64,000 bases of DNA, from the NCBI RefSeq assembly GCF_003131205.1, contig NZ_QFFY01000003.1:434001-498000 (forward strand). The letters run 5' to 3'. This DNA comes from Occallatibacter savannae (GTDB lineage Bacteria; Acidobacteriota; Terriglobia; Terriglobales; Acidobacteriaceae). The translations under genes and the position numbers were made by a program. Under the pieces are notes generated by a model. That model was not told the DNA's origin, searched no databases, and saw only the letters and a list, made by a program, of their open reading frames with translations. Shown here piece after piece: positions 42,199-52,054 of this stretch; position 1 is the stretch's first letter, and the number at the start of each line of letters is the position of its first letter.

Positions 42199-43959
42199 GT
42201 GAAGAATTCCTCCGAACCGAACTCTGCTCAATTCTCTATTCAACATCCCGCTCACAATCGCAATGTGATTCGCACCAGACTGCAAGGTGCGGACCTGCTG
42301 TTCAACTCGCGATTGAACAAAGGGACGGCATTCAGCGAGCACGAGAGGGATGTCTTCGGACTCCACGGTTTATTGCCGCCGCACATTGGAACGCTCGAAG
42401 ATCAGCGCGAGCGGCGCAAGCGCGTGCTGGACTCGCGCGATACGGCATTCGGCAAGTACAGCAACATGCGCGATCTGCAGGACAACAACGAGATACTGTT
42501 TTACTCGATAATCGAGCACTACACTGAGGAGCTGCTGCCGGTTGTTTACACGCCGGCAGTGGGCGAGGGTTGTCAGCGATTCTCAGAGATCTGGCGGCAG
42601 CCGCGCGGACTGTTTATCAGCTATCCGAATCGCGACAGGATCGAACAAATTCTGGCCGACAAGCGCTACGACGATGTGCGCTGCATCGTGGTGAGCGATG
42701 GGGAGCGCATCCTTGGCCTGGGCGATCAGGGTGCCGGCGGGATGGGCATTCCGATTGGCAAGATGGCGCTGTATACCGCGCTGGGCGGAATCCCGCCGGA
42801 GCACTGCCTGCCAATCCTGCTCGATGCGGGAACCGACAACGAGGAACTCCTGCAGGACCCGATCTACATAGGTTGGCAGCATCATCGCATTCGCGGGCAG
42901 GAGTACGACGATTTCGTCGAGGCGTTTGTGTCGGCGGTAGAGAAGCGGTGGCCGCATATTCTGCTGCAATGGGAAGACTTCGCGGGGGCGAACGCTGCGA
43001 GACTGCTGGAGCGCTACCGCGACCGCCTCTGCACGTTCAACGACGATATCCAGGGAACAGCCGCAGTGACGACAGCGACCCTGCTCGCTGCCGTACACGC
43101 GACCGGCGTGCCGCTCGCGAAGCAGACCATCGCGATGTTCGGTGCCGGAGCTGCGGGAGTGGGCATCATCGATCTGCTGATTACCGCGATGAAGGAAGAA
43201 GGCCTGAGCGACAGAGAAGCGCGAAGCCGGATCTATGCCTTCAATCGCTACGGGTTGCTCGCGGAGGGCGCGCGCGGCGTAAAGGAAAGCCAGATGCCTC
43301 TGATGCGGAGCCGGGCGGACATCGCCGGGTGGAAGCTCGATGGCAGCGCAGACGTTTCTCTCCTGGATGTGGTGCGCAACGCGAATGTGACGGTGCTCGC
43401 CGGCGTCTCGGCACAGGCGGGCGCTTTTACGGAAGAGATCGTGCGTGAGATGGCGCGGCACACGGAGCGGCCGATCATCTTTCCGCTGTCGAATCCTACG
43501 TCGAAAGCGGAAGCGACGCCTGCCGATCTGCTGCGCTGGACGGAAGGGCGGGCGCTCGTGGGCACGGGAAGTCCCTTTCCGCCCATTGAGATCAATGGAA
43601 GAAAGACGAGGGTCTCGCAGGTAAATAACTCATTCATCTTCCCTGGGCTGGCTCTCGGGATTCTCGTTTCTCAGGCAAGTCGAGTCACAGACGGCATGAT
43701 CATGGCAGCCGCGAAGGCACTCGCCGGCCTCTCTCCTTCGCGAACTGACAGCAGCGCACCGCTCCTGCCCGCAGTGGGAGAGTCGCGCAACGTTGCGATG
43801 GTGGTCTCAAAAGCAGTGATTCACCAGGCCATGGCGGACGGGGTTGCGAACATCAAGGGTGATGGGGACCCGCAAACGCTGATTAATGAGTATGTTTGGA
43901 ATCCCGTTTACTTACCATACGAGCGCGTGGAGCTATCGCGCTCGACGGACACTGCCTAG
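42199..43959 (+). CDS. maeA: NAD-dependent malic enzyme
   Basis: Oxidatively decarboxylates malate to pyruvate. GTG at 42199 is preferred: GGGAG at 42186-42190 precedes it by eight bases. LPVVYTPAVGEGCQRF, ISYPNRDR, VVSDGERILGLGDQGAGGMGIPIGK, WEDFAGANAARLLERYR (substrate/metal) and CTFNDDIQGTAAV are all large malic enzyme motifs; FGAGAAGVGII is the NAD loop. About 586 aa, the size of E. coli MaeA (SfcA). Cofactor choice is by family, not proven. Confidence 0.9.
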   Translation: MKNSSEPNSAQFSIQHPAHNRNVIRTRLQGADLLFNSRLNKGTAFSEHERDVFGLHGLLPPHIGTLEDQRERRKRVLDSRDTAFGKYSNMRDLQDNNEILFYSIIEHYTEELLPVVYTPAVGEGCQRFSEIWRQPRGLFISYPNRDRIEQILADKRYDDVRCIVVSDGERILGLGDQGAGGMGIPIGKMALYTALGGIPPEHCLPILLDAGTDNEELLQDPIYIGWQHHRIRGQEYDDFVEAFVSAVEKRWPHILLQWEDFAGANAARLLERYRDRLCTFNDDIQGTAAVTTATLLAAVHATGVPLAKQTIAMFGAGAAGVGIIDLLITAMKEEGLSDREARSRIYAFNRYGLLAEGARGVKESQMPLMRSRADIAGWKLDGSADVSLLDVVRNANVTVLAGVSAQAGAFTEEIVREMARHTERPIIFPLSNPTSKAEATPADLLRWTEGRALVGTGSPFPPIEINGRKTRVSQVNNSFIFPGLALGILVSQASRVTDGMIMAAAKALAGLSPSRTDSSAPLLPAVGESRNVAMVVSKAVIHQAMADGVANIKGDGDPQTLINEYVWNPVYLPYERVELSRSTDTA

Positions 43960-44051
43960 CTGGACCGGCTCCGAAGGACACGGCGAGTGGCCGGTCTTTG
44001 TTGGTAGTATGGTGTGCGTCCAAGATGAATCGTTTTACCAATGAGGGAACT

Positions 44052-46298
44052 ATGAAGCATAAAGCCTTCCGCGCCGGCCTTGCGGCTCCGGCGATTTTGT
44101 TTTTGAGTCTGGCATTCATGCAGTTAGGAGCGGCTCAGCGTCCGCAGCAGAAGCCTCATCCCACCGGCCCGTGGATGAACACGAGTCTCTCGCCCGATGA
44201 GCGCGCGGATTTGGTGATGAAAGAGATGACGCCCGACGAGAAGGTCGCGCTGCTACACGGCGTGGGTATGCCGACAGACGATCCGGTTACTCCCGAGAAT
44301 GCGCCTTCAAACCGCGGCGTCGGCTACACGGTTGGCGTTCCCCGGCTCGGCATTCCAGGTATTGACATGAGCGATGCCGCGTACGGCGTTCGCTCCAGCG
44401 GGGTCAACGGACGCTACTCTACTGCGCTTCCTGCGAACGTGGCCGCTGCGTCAAGCTGGGATCCCGAGGCGGCGTATGAGTACGGAGCGCTGATCGGCCG
44501 TGAACTCCGTGCCCAGGGCTTCAATATGTCGCTCGGCGGCGGCGTCAACCTGACACGCGATCCTCGCAACGGGCGCACGTTCGAGTACCTGGGCGAAGAC
44601 CCGGTGCTGGCCGGAACGCTGGTGGCGCGGCTCATCCAGGGCACGCAGTCAGCTAACGTGATCGGCGACATCAAGCACTATGCACTGAACGATCAGGAGA
44701 GTGGCCGCAACGCCGTGAACATCCACATCAGCAAGCGCGCAGCACGCGAGAGCGATCTGCTCGCCTTTGAGATAGGCGTAGAGAAGGGACAGCCCGGCGC
44801 GGTGATGTGCTCGTACAACCGTGTGAACGGAGACTTCGCCTGCGAGAACCAGTGGCTCCTCACCGATGTCCTGAAAAAGGCATGGAAGTTCCCGGGCTTT
44901 GTGCTGTCTGACTGGGGTGGAACGCACAGCGACGTGAAGGCATCCGCGGCAGGACTCGATAACGAGCAGCCGGGGCGCTTTTTCTACGAGAAGCGGTTCA
45001 AGGATGCGCTCGACGCCGGAAAGATTCCGCAGAGCGAACTCGACGATCACGTGCACCGAATCCTTCGCACGATGTTTGCGCAAGGTCTGGTGGATCATCC
45101 ACGGCAGCGGTCGGTGATCGATCCATTTGCCGGGTTCGAGACGGCACGGAAGATCGAAGAGAGCGGAATCGTCCTGCTGAAGAATGAGAAGGCTGCGCTG
45201 CCGCTGAGCGCCGCAAAGCTGAAGACCATTGCCGTAATCGGATCGCACTCGGATGTGGGCATGATATCCGGCGGCGGTTCGGCGCAGGTTGATCCGATCG
45301 GCGGAAACGCCATCAAGGCGGCGGGGCAGGGCGCAACCCACTGGATGGAAGAGATCTGGTTCCCCACATCGCCGCTGAAGGCGATCCAGGCTCGTGCTCC
45401 TCATGCAACGGTGAAGTACGATGCGGGCACCGATCCCGCTGCTGCGTCCGCTGCCGCGAAGGGCGCTGACGTTGCGATTGTGTTCGCGTATCGCTGGGCA
45501 AGTGAGGGAATGGATCTGAAGGATCTTTCGCTCCCTCATAATCAGGACGCGATTATCTCTGCGGTGGCTTCTGCCAATCCCCATACCGTTGTTGTTCTTG
45601 AGACGGGAAACCCGGTTACGATGCCGTGGGTGGACAAGGCATCGGCCATTCTCGAAGCGTGGTTCGCGGGGAGCGACGGCGCGGATGCAGTTGGCAATGT
45701 GCTGTTCGGAACCGTGAACCCGAGCGGCAAGCTGGTGAACACCTTCCCGAAGAGCGAAGGGGATTTGCCGCATCCGACCATCACGATGCCGCCGAAAGAA
45801 TCGACTGGTTTCGACGGTGCCGCTACTCCGGAAAAGTGGGCGGCTGGGCTGCCTCCATTCGAGGTCACTTACGATGAGGGCGTGAAGGTCGGGTACAAGT
45901 GGTATGACGCGGAGGACAAGAAGCCGCTTTTCCCCTTCGGTTTTGGACTTTCGTATACGACGTATCGCTACTCCGGGTTGCAGGTAACGCCGGGCGAGAA
46001 GACCAAGGTGACATTCACCATCACGAACACCGGGTCTCGTGAAGGTGCGGAGATCGCGGAAGTCTACGCGGGCCTGCCTGCCGCTGCGCAGGAACCACCA
46101 AAGAGACTCGTCGGCTTTACTCGTGTGAAGCTCAACCCCGGCGAGAAGAAGACCGTGAGCGTAGAGATCGAGCCAAAGTATCTGTCGATCTTCGATGAGC
46201 AGAAGGACGACTGGTCACTGCTGCCGGGCGACTACACGATCATGGTTGGCGGATCATCGGATAATCTGCCGCTGAAGGGGAACGTCAATCTGAAGTAG
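44052..46298 (+). CDS. Secreted GH3 beta-glucosidase-type glycosidase
   Basis: Start ATG at 44052 with GAGGG upstream; the longer open frame to 43896 overlaps the malic enzyme gene. Sec signal FRAGLAAPAILFLSLAFMQLGAA. GH3 N-terminal barrel (GIPGIDMSDAAYGVR, NMSLGGGVNLTRDPRNGRTFEYLGEDP, GDIKHYALNDQESGRN), catalytic Asp in GFVLSDWGGTHSDV, GH3 C-terminal domain (LLKNEKAALPL, VAIVFAYRWASEGMDL) and a fibronectin III-like end (YRYSGLQVTPGEKTKVTFTITNTGSREG). 748 aa. Substrate likely beta-glucosides or xylosides. Confidence 0.93.
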   Translation: MKHKAFRAGLAAPAILFLSLAFMQLGAAQRPQQKPHPTGPWMNTSLSPDERADLVMKEMTPDEKVALLHGVGMPTDDPVTPENAPSNRGVGYTVGVPRLGIPGIDMSDAAYGVRSSGVNGRYSTALPANVAAASSWDPEAAYEYGALIGRELRAQGFNMSLGGGVNLTRDPRNGRTFEYLGEDPVLAGTLVARLIQGTQSANVIGDIKHYALNDQESGRNAVNIHISKRAARESDLLAFEIGVEKGQPGAVMCSYNRVNGDFACENQWLLTDVLKKAWKFPGFVLSDWGGTHSDVKASAAGLDNEQPGRFFYEKRFKDALDAGKIPQSELDDHVHRILRTMFAQGLVDHPRQRSVIDPFAGFETARKIEESGIVLLKNEKAALPLSAAKLKTIAVIGSHSDVGMISGGGSAQVDPIGGNAIKAAGQGATHWMEEIWFPTSPLKAIQARAPHATVKYDAGTDPAAASAAAKGADVAIVFAYRWASEGMDLKDLSLPHNQDAIISAVASANPHTVVVLETGNPVTMPWVDKASAILEAWFAGSDGADAVGNVLFGTVNPSGKLVNTFPKSEGDLPHPTITMPPKESTGFDGAATPEKWAAGLPPFEVTYDEGVKVGYKWYDAEDKKPLFPFGFGLSYTTYRYSGLQVTPGEKTKVTFTITNTGSREGAEIAEVYAGLPAAAQEPPKRLVGFTRVKLNPGEKKTVSVEIEPKYLSIFDEQKDDWSLLPGDYTIMVGGSSDNLPLKGNVNLK

Positions 46299-46323
46299 AC
46301 GGATCACAGCAATCAACATCATT

Positions 46324-46391
46324 CCCCGGTCCCCGAAAGCGATGGGACCGGGGGCACCCACCGGCTGATGCGAATCCGCCGGTTGTTTTTT
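46324..46391 (+). terminator. Tandem hairpins and T-run after GH3
   Basis: First stem CCCCGGTCCC (46324-46333) / GGGACCGGGG (46344-46353). Second stem ACCGGC (46360-46365) / GCCGGT (46378-46383) followed by TGTTTTTT. The second is a good intrinsic terminator. Confidence 0.85.
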
Positions 46392-46393
46392 GC

Positions 46394-47842
46394 TTAGGAG
46401 TTCTCGAGAAGCTTCGGATTCGTCTTGTCCAGCTTCAGAATCAGTTCGCCAAAAAGCGTGTTGGCCCACGCAAACCACTTACGCGTAAACTTCGCCGGAT
46501 TGTTCTTATTGAAGCTTTCGTGCATGAAGCCAGTTCCGGCATGGGTAGTCTTGAGCCAGTTGAGACATTGGCGCTGCTCGCTTTCATCGCTGGTTGTGAG
46601 AGCGCGAATAATGATGCCCATCGGCCAGATCATGTCCTGCCCAATGTGCGGACCGCCGATGCCTTCCGCCGCCGTGCCGCGGAAGAAGTAGGGATTTGCC
46701 TCGCTCAACACAAATCGCCTCGTAGCGAGATAGATCGGATCTGTCTCGGAACAGGTCTCGAGATACGGCATTCCAAGGAGGCTCGGAACATTGGCATCAT
46801 CCATGCATAAAGCATTCCCGAAGCCATCGATCTCGTAAGACCAGATCTCGCCGCCCGTGGAGTGATGTGTTCGCGCGTGAGTGTCGAGAGCGGACTTGAC
46901 CTCCGCGCGCAAGCGACTCGCCTGAGACGCGGCTGTGCTGTCATGCGCGATCTCCGTAAGCATCTCCTCGATTCGCTCAAGAGTCTTGACCGCGAAAAAG
47001 TTGCCGGGAATGTTCAGCGGGTAGATGCATGAATCATCCGACGGCCGGAAGCCGGAATGAATCAGCCCTACCGGACGCGCCGGATTGCCAAAACCATCTT
47101 CGCTCAGCGTGTCATAGGGCGTCTCGGCCTTGCGCTGGAAATGATACGGACCGCGCGAGGTCTTTCGCTGCTGTGCAGTGAACGTTTCGAGTATGGTATG
47201 CATGGCGCTGGCCCACTGCGGCCCGAACGGCCTCGTGTCGTGCGTAAGGCGCCAGTATTCATGCGCCAGCCGAACCGGGTAGCAGAGAGAATCGACCTCC
47301 CACTTGCGTTCGCCGACCCCTGGCTTCATATCTGTGCGATCGGTTTTGCTCCACGAGAGAGGCTCAGGGCTCGAGAGATCCGGCATGAAGGCGTTTGCAT
47401 ACGGATCGGCAAGGATACAGCGCGTCTGACGCCGAACGACTCCTTCGATCAGCCGCGCCAGTTCCGCGTCGCCCGTGATGAAGGGCAGATACGGCCACAC
47501 CTGCGCAGAGGAATCGCGCAGCCACATCGCCGGAATGTCGCCGGTTACGACGATAGTGTCGGGCCCGGTCGGACCATTCTTGAAGGTGACTGTCGTGTCC
47601 AGCGTGTTTGGGAGGCAGTTCGAGAAAAGCCACGCAAGTTCCGGGTCGCGCATCTTCGCCGAGACGGACTCGATCGCTGCGTCCACCGCCATGCTGCGGA
47701 AGCGCCGCGCAGTCGGTGTGGGGCGCTTCGAAACAAATTTGCTTTGGGCTGACGCGCGGTTTGGAATGAGCGTCGAGGAAGCGATGAGGGCGGATGCACC
47801 GCTGATAAAATTGCGGCGAGAGATTTCAGAGCTACGGCTCAT
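46394..47842 (-). CDS. GH125 exo-alpha-1,6-mannosidase family protein, Tat-exported
   Basis: 482 aa with twin-arginine signal (ISRRNFISGASALIAS). GDIPAMWLRDSSAQVWPYLPF is the diagnostic GH125 block, with FQRKAETPYDTL, PVGLIHSGFRPSDDS and DDANVPSLLGMPYL following. Bacterial GH125 removes terminal alpha-1,6-mannose, for example from fungal or yeast mannans and N-glycans. ATG at 47842 is only 10 bases from the start of a divergent gene at 47853. Confidence 0.88.
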   Translation of the reverse strand: MSRSSEISRRNFISGASALIASSTLIPNRASAQSKFVSKRPTPTARRFRSMAVDAAIESVSAKMRDPELAWLFSNCLPNTLDTTVTFKNGPTGPDTIVVTGDIPAMWLRDSSAQVWPYLPFITGDAELARLIEGVVRRQTRCILADPYANAFMPDLSSPEPLSWSKTDRTDMKPGVGERKWEVDSLCYPVRLAHEYWRLTHDTRPFGPQWASAMHTILETFTAQQRKTSRGPYHFQRKAETPYDTLSEDGFGNPARPVGLIHSGFRPSDDSCIYPLNIPGNFFAVKTLERIEEMLTEIAHDSTAASQASRLRAEVKSALDTHARTHHSTGGEIWSYEIDGFGNALCMDDANVPSLLGMPYLETCSETDPIYLATRRFVLSEANPYFFRGTAAEGIGGPHIGQDMIWPMGIIIRALTTSDESEQRQCLNWLKTTHAGTGFMHESFNKNNPAKFTRKWFAWANTLFGELILKLDKTNPKLLENS

Positions 47843-47852
47843 TTAGGTCACC

Positions 47853-48485
47853 ATGAGTGTGAGTTTTTCGTCAGCACTCATCATAAGAGTCGTAATTGGG
47901 GGACGGAAGGTGGGGCCGAAGTTTCCGGAAGAAAGCTACAAATTTGGGATTGAAGAAAATGGTTCGGCAGAATACGTGTACGGCAATATCTGGGCACGCG
48001 AGCAGACTACCGGCCCTCAACGTCTGATCATCGCACCCACCAGAGGACAGGTTGATCTTCTACTCAGATTGAGCCGGAGCATGCCTGCGCCTTACTGGTT
48101 ACTGTACGTCCTGCTGGTGTCGCGAATTGACTCGAGGCCCGGAAGGTACCAAGTTCCTGCTCCACTCAAACCTGAGGAAGTGGAGCACTTTCTTACTCGA
48201 TTTTCGAAGTTCCTGGAGGGCGACGCTCGCCACCATCTTTGGATCGGCTCAGAAAACAGCCTGGATTTACTTGTCTATGACAATCACAACGTGATCTACG
48301 CATATGGCGACCTTGATAGGTTCGAGCAAATATTAACGAGTAGTGGTATTCAGCAGGTCGAGAGTATTCCTTTTCCGTGTCCGCACTCGCACAACTATCA
48401 TGCTCGTTTTGATAAAGCCGAGGAAGACATTATGCGTTTCCAGGATTGGAGGTACTTCCCTCTACAGTATTCAGACGATTTGTAG
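47853..48485 (+). CDS. Unknown 210-aa protein
   Basis: Complete frame, lower in G+C than its neighbours. Blocks: GPKFPEESYKFGIEENGSAEYVYGNIW, GPQRLIIAPTRGQVDLLLRLSRSMPAPYWLLYVLLVSRIDSRPGRYQ, LWIGSENSLDLLVYDNHNVIYAYGDLD and PFPCPHSHNYHARFDKAEEDI. No signal or TM helix; the acidic C-terminus and layout resemble small immunity-type proteins, but this is only an impression. Starts 10 bases from the GH125 start on the other strand; AGG six bases before the ATG. Confidence 0.7.
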   Translation: MSVSFSSALIIRVVIGGRKVGPKFPEESYKFGIEENGSAEYVYGNIWAREQTTGPQRLIIAPTRGQVDLLLRLSRSMPAPYWLLYVLLVSRIDSRPGRYQVPAPLKPEEVEHFLTRFSKFLEGDARHHLWIGSENSLDLLVYDNHNVIYAYGDLDRFEQILTSSGIQQVESIPFPCPHSHNYHARFDKAEEDIMRFQDWRYFPLQYSDDL

Positions 48486-48540
48486 TTGGGTGTGAGAATC
48501 TCCGAGAAACTATTCGCGGCCAGCCTTTCGAACTGCTCTT

Positions 48541-49284
48541 TCAACTCGCAATCGCCGCAAGCTGAATCTCAAAGATCTGCTTCAGGCCGACTTCTGCCAG
48601 ATCAATAAGAGCATCCAGTTCGCGGCGCGAGAAGCTTCCCTTCTCCGCGGTCGCCTGCGTTTCCACCAGACCGCCATCTGCCGTCATCACCACATTCATG
48701 TCGACCTCCGCCTGCGAATCCTCCTCATAGCAGAGATCGAGCAGCGGTGTACCTCCGAGTATGCCCACTGATGTCGCAGCCACAAGCTGCTTCATCGGCG
48801 ACTGCTTCAGCGTTCCGGCCTTTACCAGCGCATTCAGGGCGATGGAAAGTGCGACTGCTGCGCCAGTGATGGCTGCGGTTCGCGTGCCGCCATCCGCCTG
48901 GATGACATCGCAGTCCAGAATTACCGTGCGCTCGCCCAGAGCATGCATATCAATCACCGACCGAAGGCTCCTGCCGATCAGCCTCTGGATCTCATGCGTG
49001 CGCCCGCCGATCTTGCCGCGCTCGCTTTCGCGCGGGGTACGTGTCACCGTAGAGCGAGGCAGCATCGAGTACTCCGCCGTTACCCATCCGCGGCCCGAGT
49101 TGCGCAGCCATCCCGGCACGCCCTGTTCGATTGTGGCGTTGGTTAGAACTCGCGTGTTTCCCAACGTGACGAGTACCGAGCCCTCCGCGGTCTGGACAAA
49201 GTCAGGAGTCAGAGTCAGGGGACGAAGCTGGTCGGGTTTGCGATCCCCGGGACGAAAAAAAGCGGAATGAGCCTGGCCGTTCAT
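48541..49284 (-). CDS. rph: Ribonuclease PH
   Basis: Phosphorolytic 3'-5' exoribonuclease for tRNA 3' maturation. Start at 49284 ([25 protein letters not shown]); the open frame to 49395 is not conserved-looking. RxGRPxDQ-like start, [60 protein letters not shown] and [20 protein letters not shown] are all present. 247 aa, slightly over the E. coli length. Confidence 0.95.
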   Translation of the reverse strand: MNGQAHSAFFRPGDRKPDQLRPLTLTPDFVQTAEGSVLVTLGNTRVLTNATIEQGVPGWLRNSGRGWVTAEYSMLPRSTVTRTPRESERGKIGGRTHEIQRLIGRSLRSVIDMHALGERTVILDCDVIQADGGTRTAAITGAAVALSIALNALVKAGTLKQSPMKQLVAATSVGILGGTPLLDLCYEEDSQAEVDMNVVMTADGGLVETQATAEKGSFSRRELDALIDLAEVGLKQIFEIQLAAIAS

Positions 49285-49613
49285 AGCGCGATTGTACGGG
49301 AACCAAGCATGCAGATCGGGAATAGATCCCGGGTGCTCCATTTCGATACATGTCCAGAGTGGGAATGGCGTCAGCGTGCACCTACAAGTACTCACTCATC
49401 AGCGACTTACAACTAAATAGCCCATTTGCCGAGCCCATTTCGGGAAACAGCGCCTCGCTTTCGGGTCCCAGCGATTCTGCCCTGAAACCTGTGGAAGTGC
49501 TTAACTTCAGGTCACTTAGCTCGAGTGTCCCGGTTTGGCACGCTGCGTGTATAGAAGAAAAGGCAAAGAGCACGCTGCAGCAGTTACCCAGATTGAAGGA
49601 AAAGGATCGGACC
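49285..49613. promoter_or_regulatory. Divergent intergenic region rph / histidine kinase
   Basis: 329 bases. A plus-strand open frame runs through it into the kinase from 49350, but its residues look non-coding and the kinase has its own SD at 49599-49608. No palindrome or hairpin of note seen. Confidence 0.4.
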
Positions 49614-50483
49614 ATGGAACAGCTTGGACGCTTGCCGGAGTTGGGACAAGAAGAACAGACTCGCGTGGACAGAGTAATCGCAACCCTGAGTTCTCTCGGA
49701 GAGCGCGGTGAAACCGTGGCGGAGATCGCGCATGATGCGCGCAACATGGTTACGGCTCTGGATCTGTACTGTGACCTTTTGCAGCAACCCGGAGTTCTCG
49801 CGGATCCCTTCACGCATTACGGGGGAGAATTGCGGCTTGTGGCGGCCGCAAGCCGGCGCCTAGTCGAGAAATTGAGTGCTACTGAGGAAGGTGTTGCTGA
49901 AAAGTTCGATCCATCGACAATTGACTCTCGCGCATTGCCGCCTTTCACAGGGCCACGGGCGGGGCGGGCTGAAGTGTGGAAGAGCATCCCAGCCGAACCC
50001 GTGCGGAACCTGGCGGAAGAACTCCTCGCGAACCGACATCTGCTCGCCTCACTGGCTGGTCCGACCATCGGTCTCACGGTCGATGTACAGGGTGGGGCTC
50101 TGCCGATTCGCATGACCGGCGAGGATCTGACGCGTGTCCTCATCAACTTGACCAGGAACGCAGCGGAGGCGATGTCCGGCGTAGGGCGGATTCACATCTC
50201 TTTGCGCGAGAGCAGCGGAGATCCTGGGAACAGTCCATGGGTGACGATCAATGTGGAAGACAACGGTCCGGGCCTCACGGATCAGGTCCTCGGAAGAATC
50301 TTCAAGCCCGAGCCCGCAGAGCGTTCTGGCAACACCATGGCGGGCGGATGGCCGATGGCGCATCGCGGAATGGGGTTGTCCATCACGCGTTCGCTCATTG
50401 AAGCCGCAGGCGGAGTGATCCATGCCGCGAATCGGGATCCGGTTGGAGCGTGCTTCCAGATTGAACTGCCTGTTTCGCATTAG
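49614..50483 (+). CDS. Soluble histidine kinase
   Basis: ATG at 49614 with AAAGGA upstream (spacing 7). 289 aa without signal or TM segment. DHp helix TVAEIAHDARNMVTALDLYCDLLQQ (phospho-His in EIAHDAR), then HATPase with N box INLTRNAAEAM, G1 VEDNGPGL and G2 HRGMGLSIT. No sensor domain; a partner or allosteric input is implied. Followed closely by a response regulator with a degenerate receiver and a small receiver-like protein, forming an atypical signalling cluster. Confidence 0.88.
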   Translation: MEQLGRLPELGQEEQTRVDRVIATLSSLGERGETVAEIAHDARNMVTALDLYCDLLQQPGVLADPFTHYGGELRLVAAASRRLVEKLSATEEGVAEKFDPSTIDSRALPPFTGPRAGRAEVWKSIPAEPVRNLAEELLANRHLLASLAGPTIGLTVDVQGGALPIRMTGEDLTRVLINLTRNAAEAMSGVGRIHISLRESSGDPGNSPWVTINVEDNGPGLTDQVLGRIFKPEPAERSGNTMAGGWPMAHRGMGLSITRSLIEAAGGVIHAANRDPVGACFQIELPVSH

Positions 50484-50562
50484 CAGCAAATCCCGCTGCT
50501 GCACTTCCAATTGAAACAGTCGTGATCTGGCCCACATAGCCAGAGTGAACGAGGCGCGTACT

Positions 50563-52020
50563 ATGCTTTCGACGTCGTATTGCTCGCATTTCATGGACAC
50601 GGACCATCAAATCGCTCCGGAAGCGACCGGCCTGCACGTGCTGGTAGTGGATGAGGATGAAGCTGCACGGTCAGCGTGCGTAGAGATCGCCAGAGATCTT
50701 GGACACAGAGCTCGCGGTGTTGAAGCACTGAATCCTGTGATCTCGACGATGGAGCGTGCGACCACAGACATCGTCCTGATCAGTATTCCCAGACGGGGAC
50801 ACGGGAGTCTAGAGGCGGTTACCGAGCTTCACACGCTCTTTCCGTTGATCTCAATCATTGCCATGGCTCCTGTGGACTCGGCAGCCATGGCTCTATCTGC
50901 TTTGCACCATGGCGCTGCTGACTATCTGAACAAACCGTTCACGATGGACGAGCTCGCCTCAGCATTGCAGCGCGCCGTAGTCGGGCGACAGGTCAACAGT
51001 GACTCGCGGCGCATACGGGAGCGTCTGAGGCTTGAGCCTGGCATGGGGCAGATGATCGGGCGCTCTCCGCAGATGGAGAAGCTGTACCGGATCCTTGCCA
51101 AGGTTGCGCAATCCACGCACCCGGTCCTCATCCTGGGCGAGAGCGGGACCGGCAAGGAACTGGTGGCGCGCACGATTCACAGCTTCGGACCGAACGCCGA
51201 GAAGCCGTTCTTGCCGGTGGATTGCGGTTCCCTGGTTCCGACGTTGGTGGAAAGCGAACTGTTCGGCTATGTGAAAGGCGCTTTCACCGGCGCGAATCAC
51301 TCCAAAGACGGCCTCCTGGTCTCAGCGGGTAACGGAACAGTGTTTCTTGACGAGATTGGCGAACTTACGCTGGACCTGCAGGCGAAACTACTGCGAGCGC
51401 TGCAGGAGAAAGAGGTAAGGCCGGTCGGATCGACGCAGCGAATTCCGATCAAGGCGCGCATCCTCACGGCAACCAATCGCGACCTCGGTGCCATGGTCGA
51501 TCGCGGCGCATTCCGAAAGGATCTCTACTACCGGCTGAATGTGGTCAATCTGCGCCTCCCTTCGCTGCGAGATCGCAAGGATGACATACCGTTGCTGGTT
51601 GCGCATTTCCTGAACAAAGTACATCGCACACACCCAGGGCGTTTCACAATCCATGATGACGCTTTGCGGGTAATGATGCAGTACGACTGGCCGGGGAACG
51701 TTCGCGAGCTGGAGAATGCCGTTGAGCGGGGAGTCACGATGACTTCAGGCGGAGAGATTCAGCTCGGAAACCTGCCTTCACCCTTGAGGAATCTGGCTCT
51801 GGCGAGACTCCATGAAGCGAAGCCCGTAAAAGCCACGGACGCCCGCGGTGCAGTAAAGGTGATCCCCCTTGCCGTCCAGGAGCGAGAGGCGATCTACGAA
51901 ACGCTCAAGCTGACCGGCGGTGACAAGCTGAGAGCTGCGGAACTGCTGGGGATCGGGAAAACGACCCTCTACCGCAAGCTGAAGGAATACGAAGCGCTCG
52001 ATCTACGCCGAACCAACTAG
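50563..52020 (+). CDS. Sigma-54-dependent transcription activator with degenerate receiver
   Basis: NtrC-family layout. ATG at 50563 follows GAGG; an in-frame GTG at 50545 is also possible. Receiver (VLVVDEDEAARSA...) ends beta-3 with IVLISIPRRG where Asp-phosphorylation normally sits in LLD, so the phospho-acceptor is a Ser; the conserved Lys in LNKPF is kept. AAA+ domain: Walker A GESGTGKE, sigma-54 contact GAFTGA, Walker B GTVFLDEIGE. C-terminal Fis-type HTH DKLRAAELLGIGKTTLYRKLKEYE. Control probably does not rely on standard phosphorylation. Confidence 0.92.
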   Translation: MLSTSYCSHFMDTDHQIAPEATGLHVLVVDEDEAARSACVEIARDLGHRARGVEALNPVISTMERATTDIVLISIPRRGHGSLEAVTELHTLFPLISIIAMAPVDSAAMALSALHHGAADYLNKPFTMDELASALQRAVVGRQVNSDSRRIRERLRLEPGMGQMIGRSPQMEKLYRILAKVAQSTHPVLILGESGTGKELVARTIHSFGPNAEKPFLPVDCGSLVPTLVESELFGYVKGAFTGANHSKDGLLVSAGNGTVFLDEIGELTLDLQAKLLRALQEKEVRPVGSTQRIPIKARILTATNRDLGAMVDRGAFRKDLYYRLNVVNLRLPSLRDRKDDIPLLVAHFLNKVHRTHPGRFTIHDDALRVMMQYDWPGNVRELENAVERGVTMTSGGEIQLGNLPSPLRNLALARLHEAKPVKATDARGAVKVIPLAVQEREAIYETLKLTGGDKLRAAELLGIGKTTLYRKLKEYEALDLRRTN

Positions 52021-52054
52021 TCGAACATTTTTCAGATAGCAGAAGGAGAGACCA

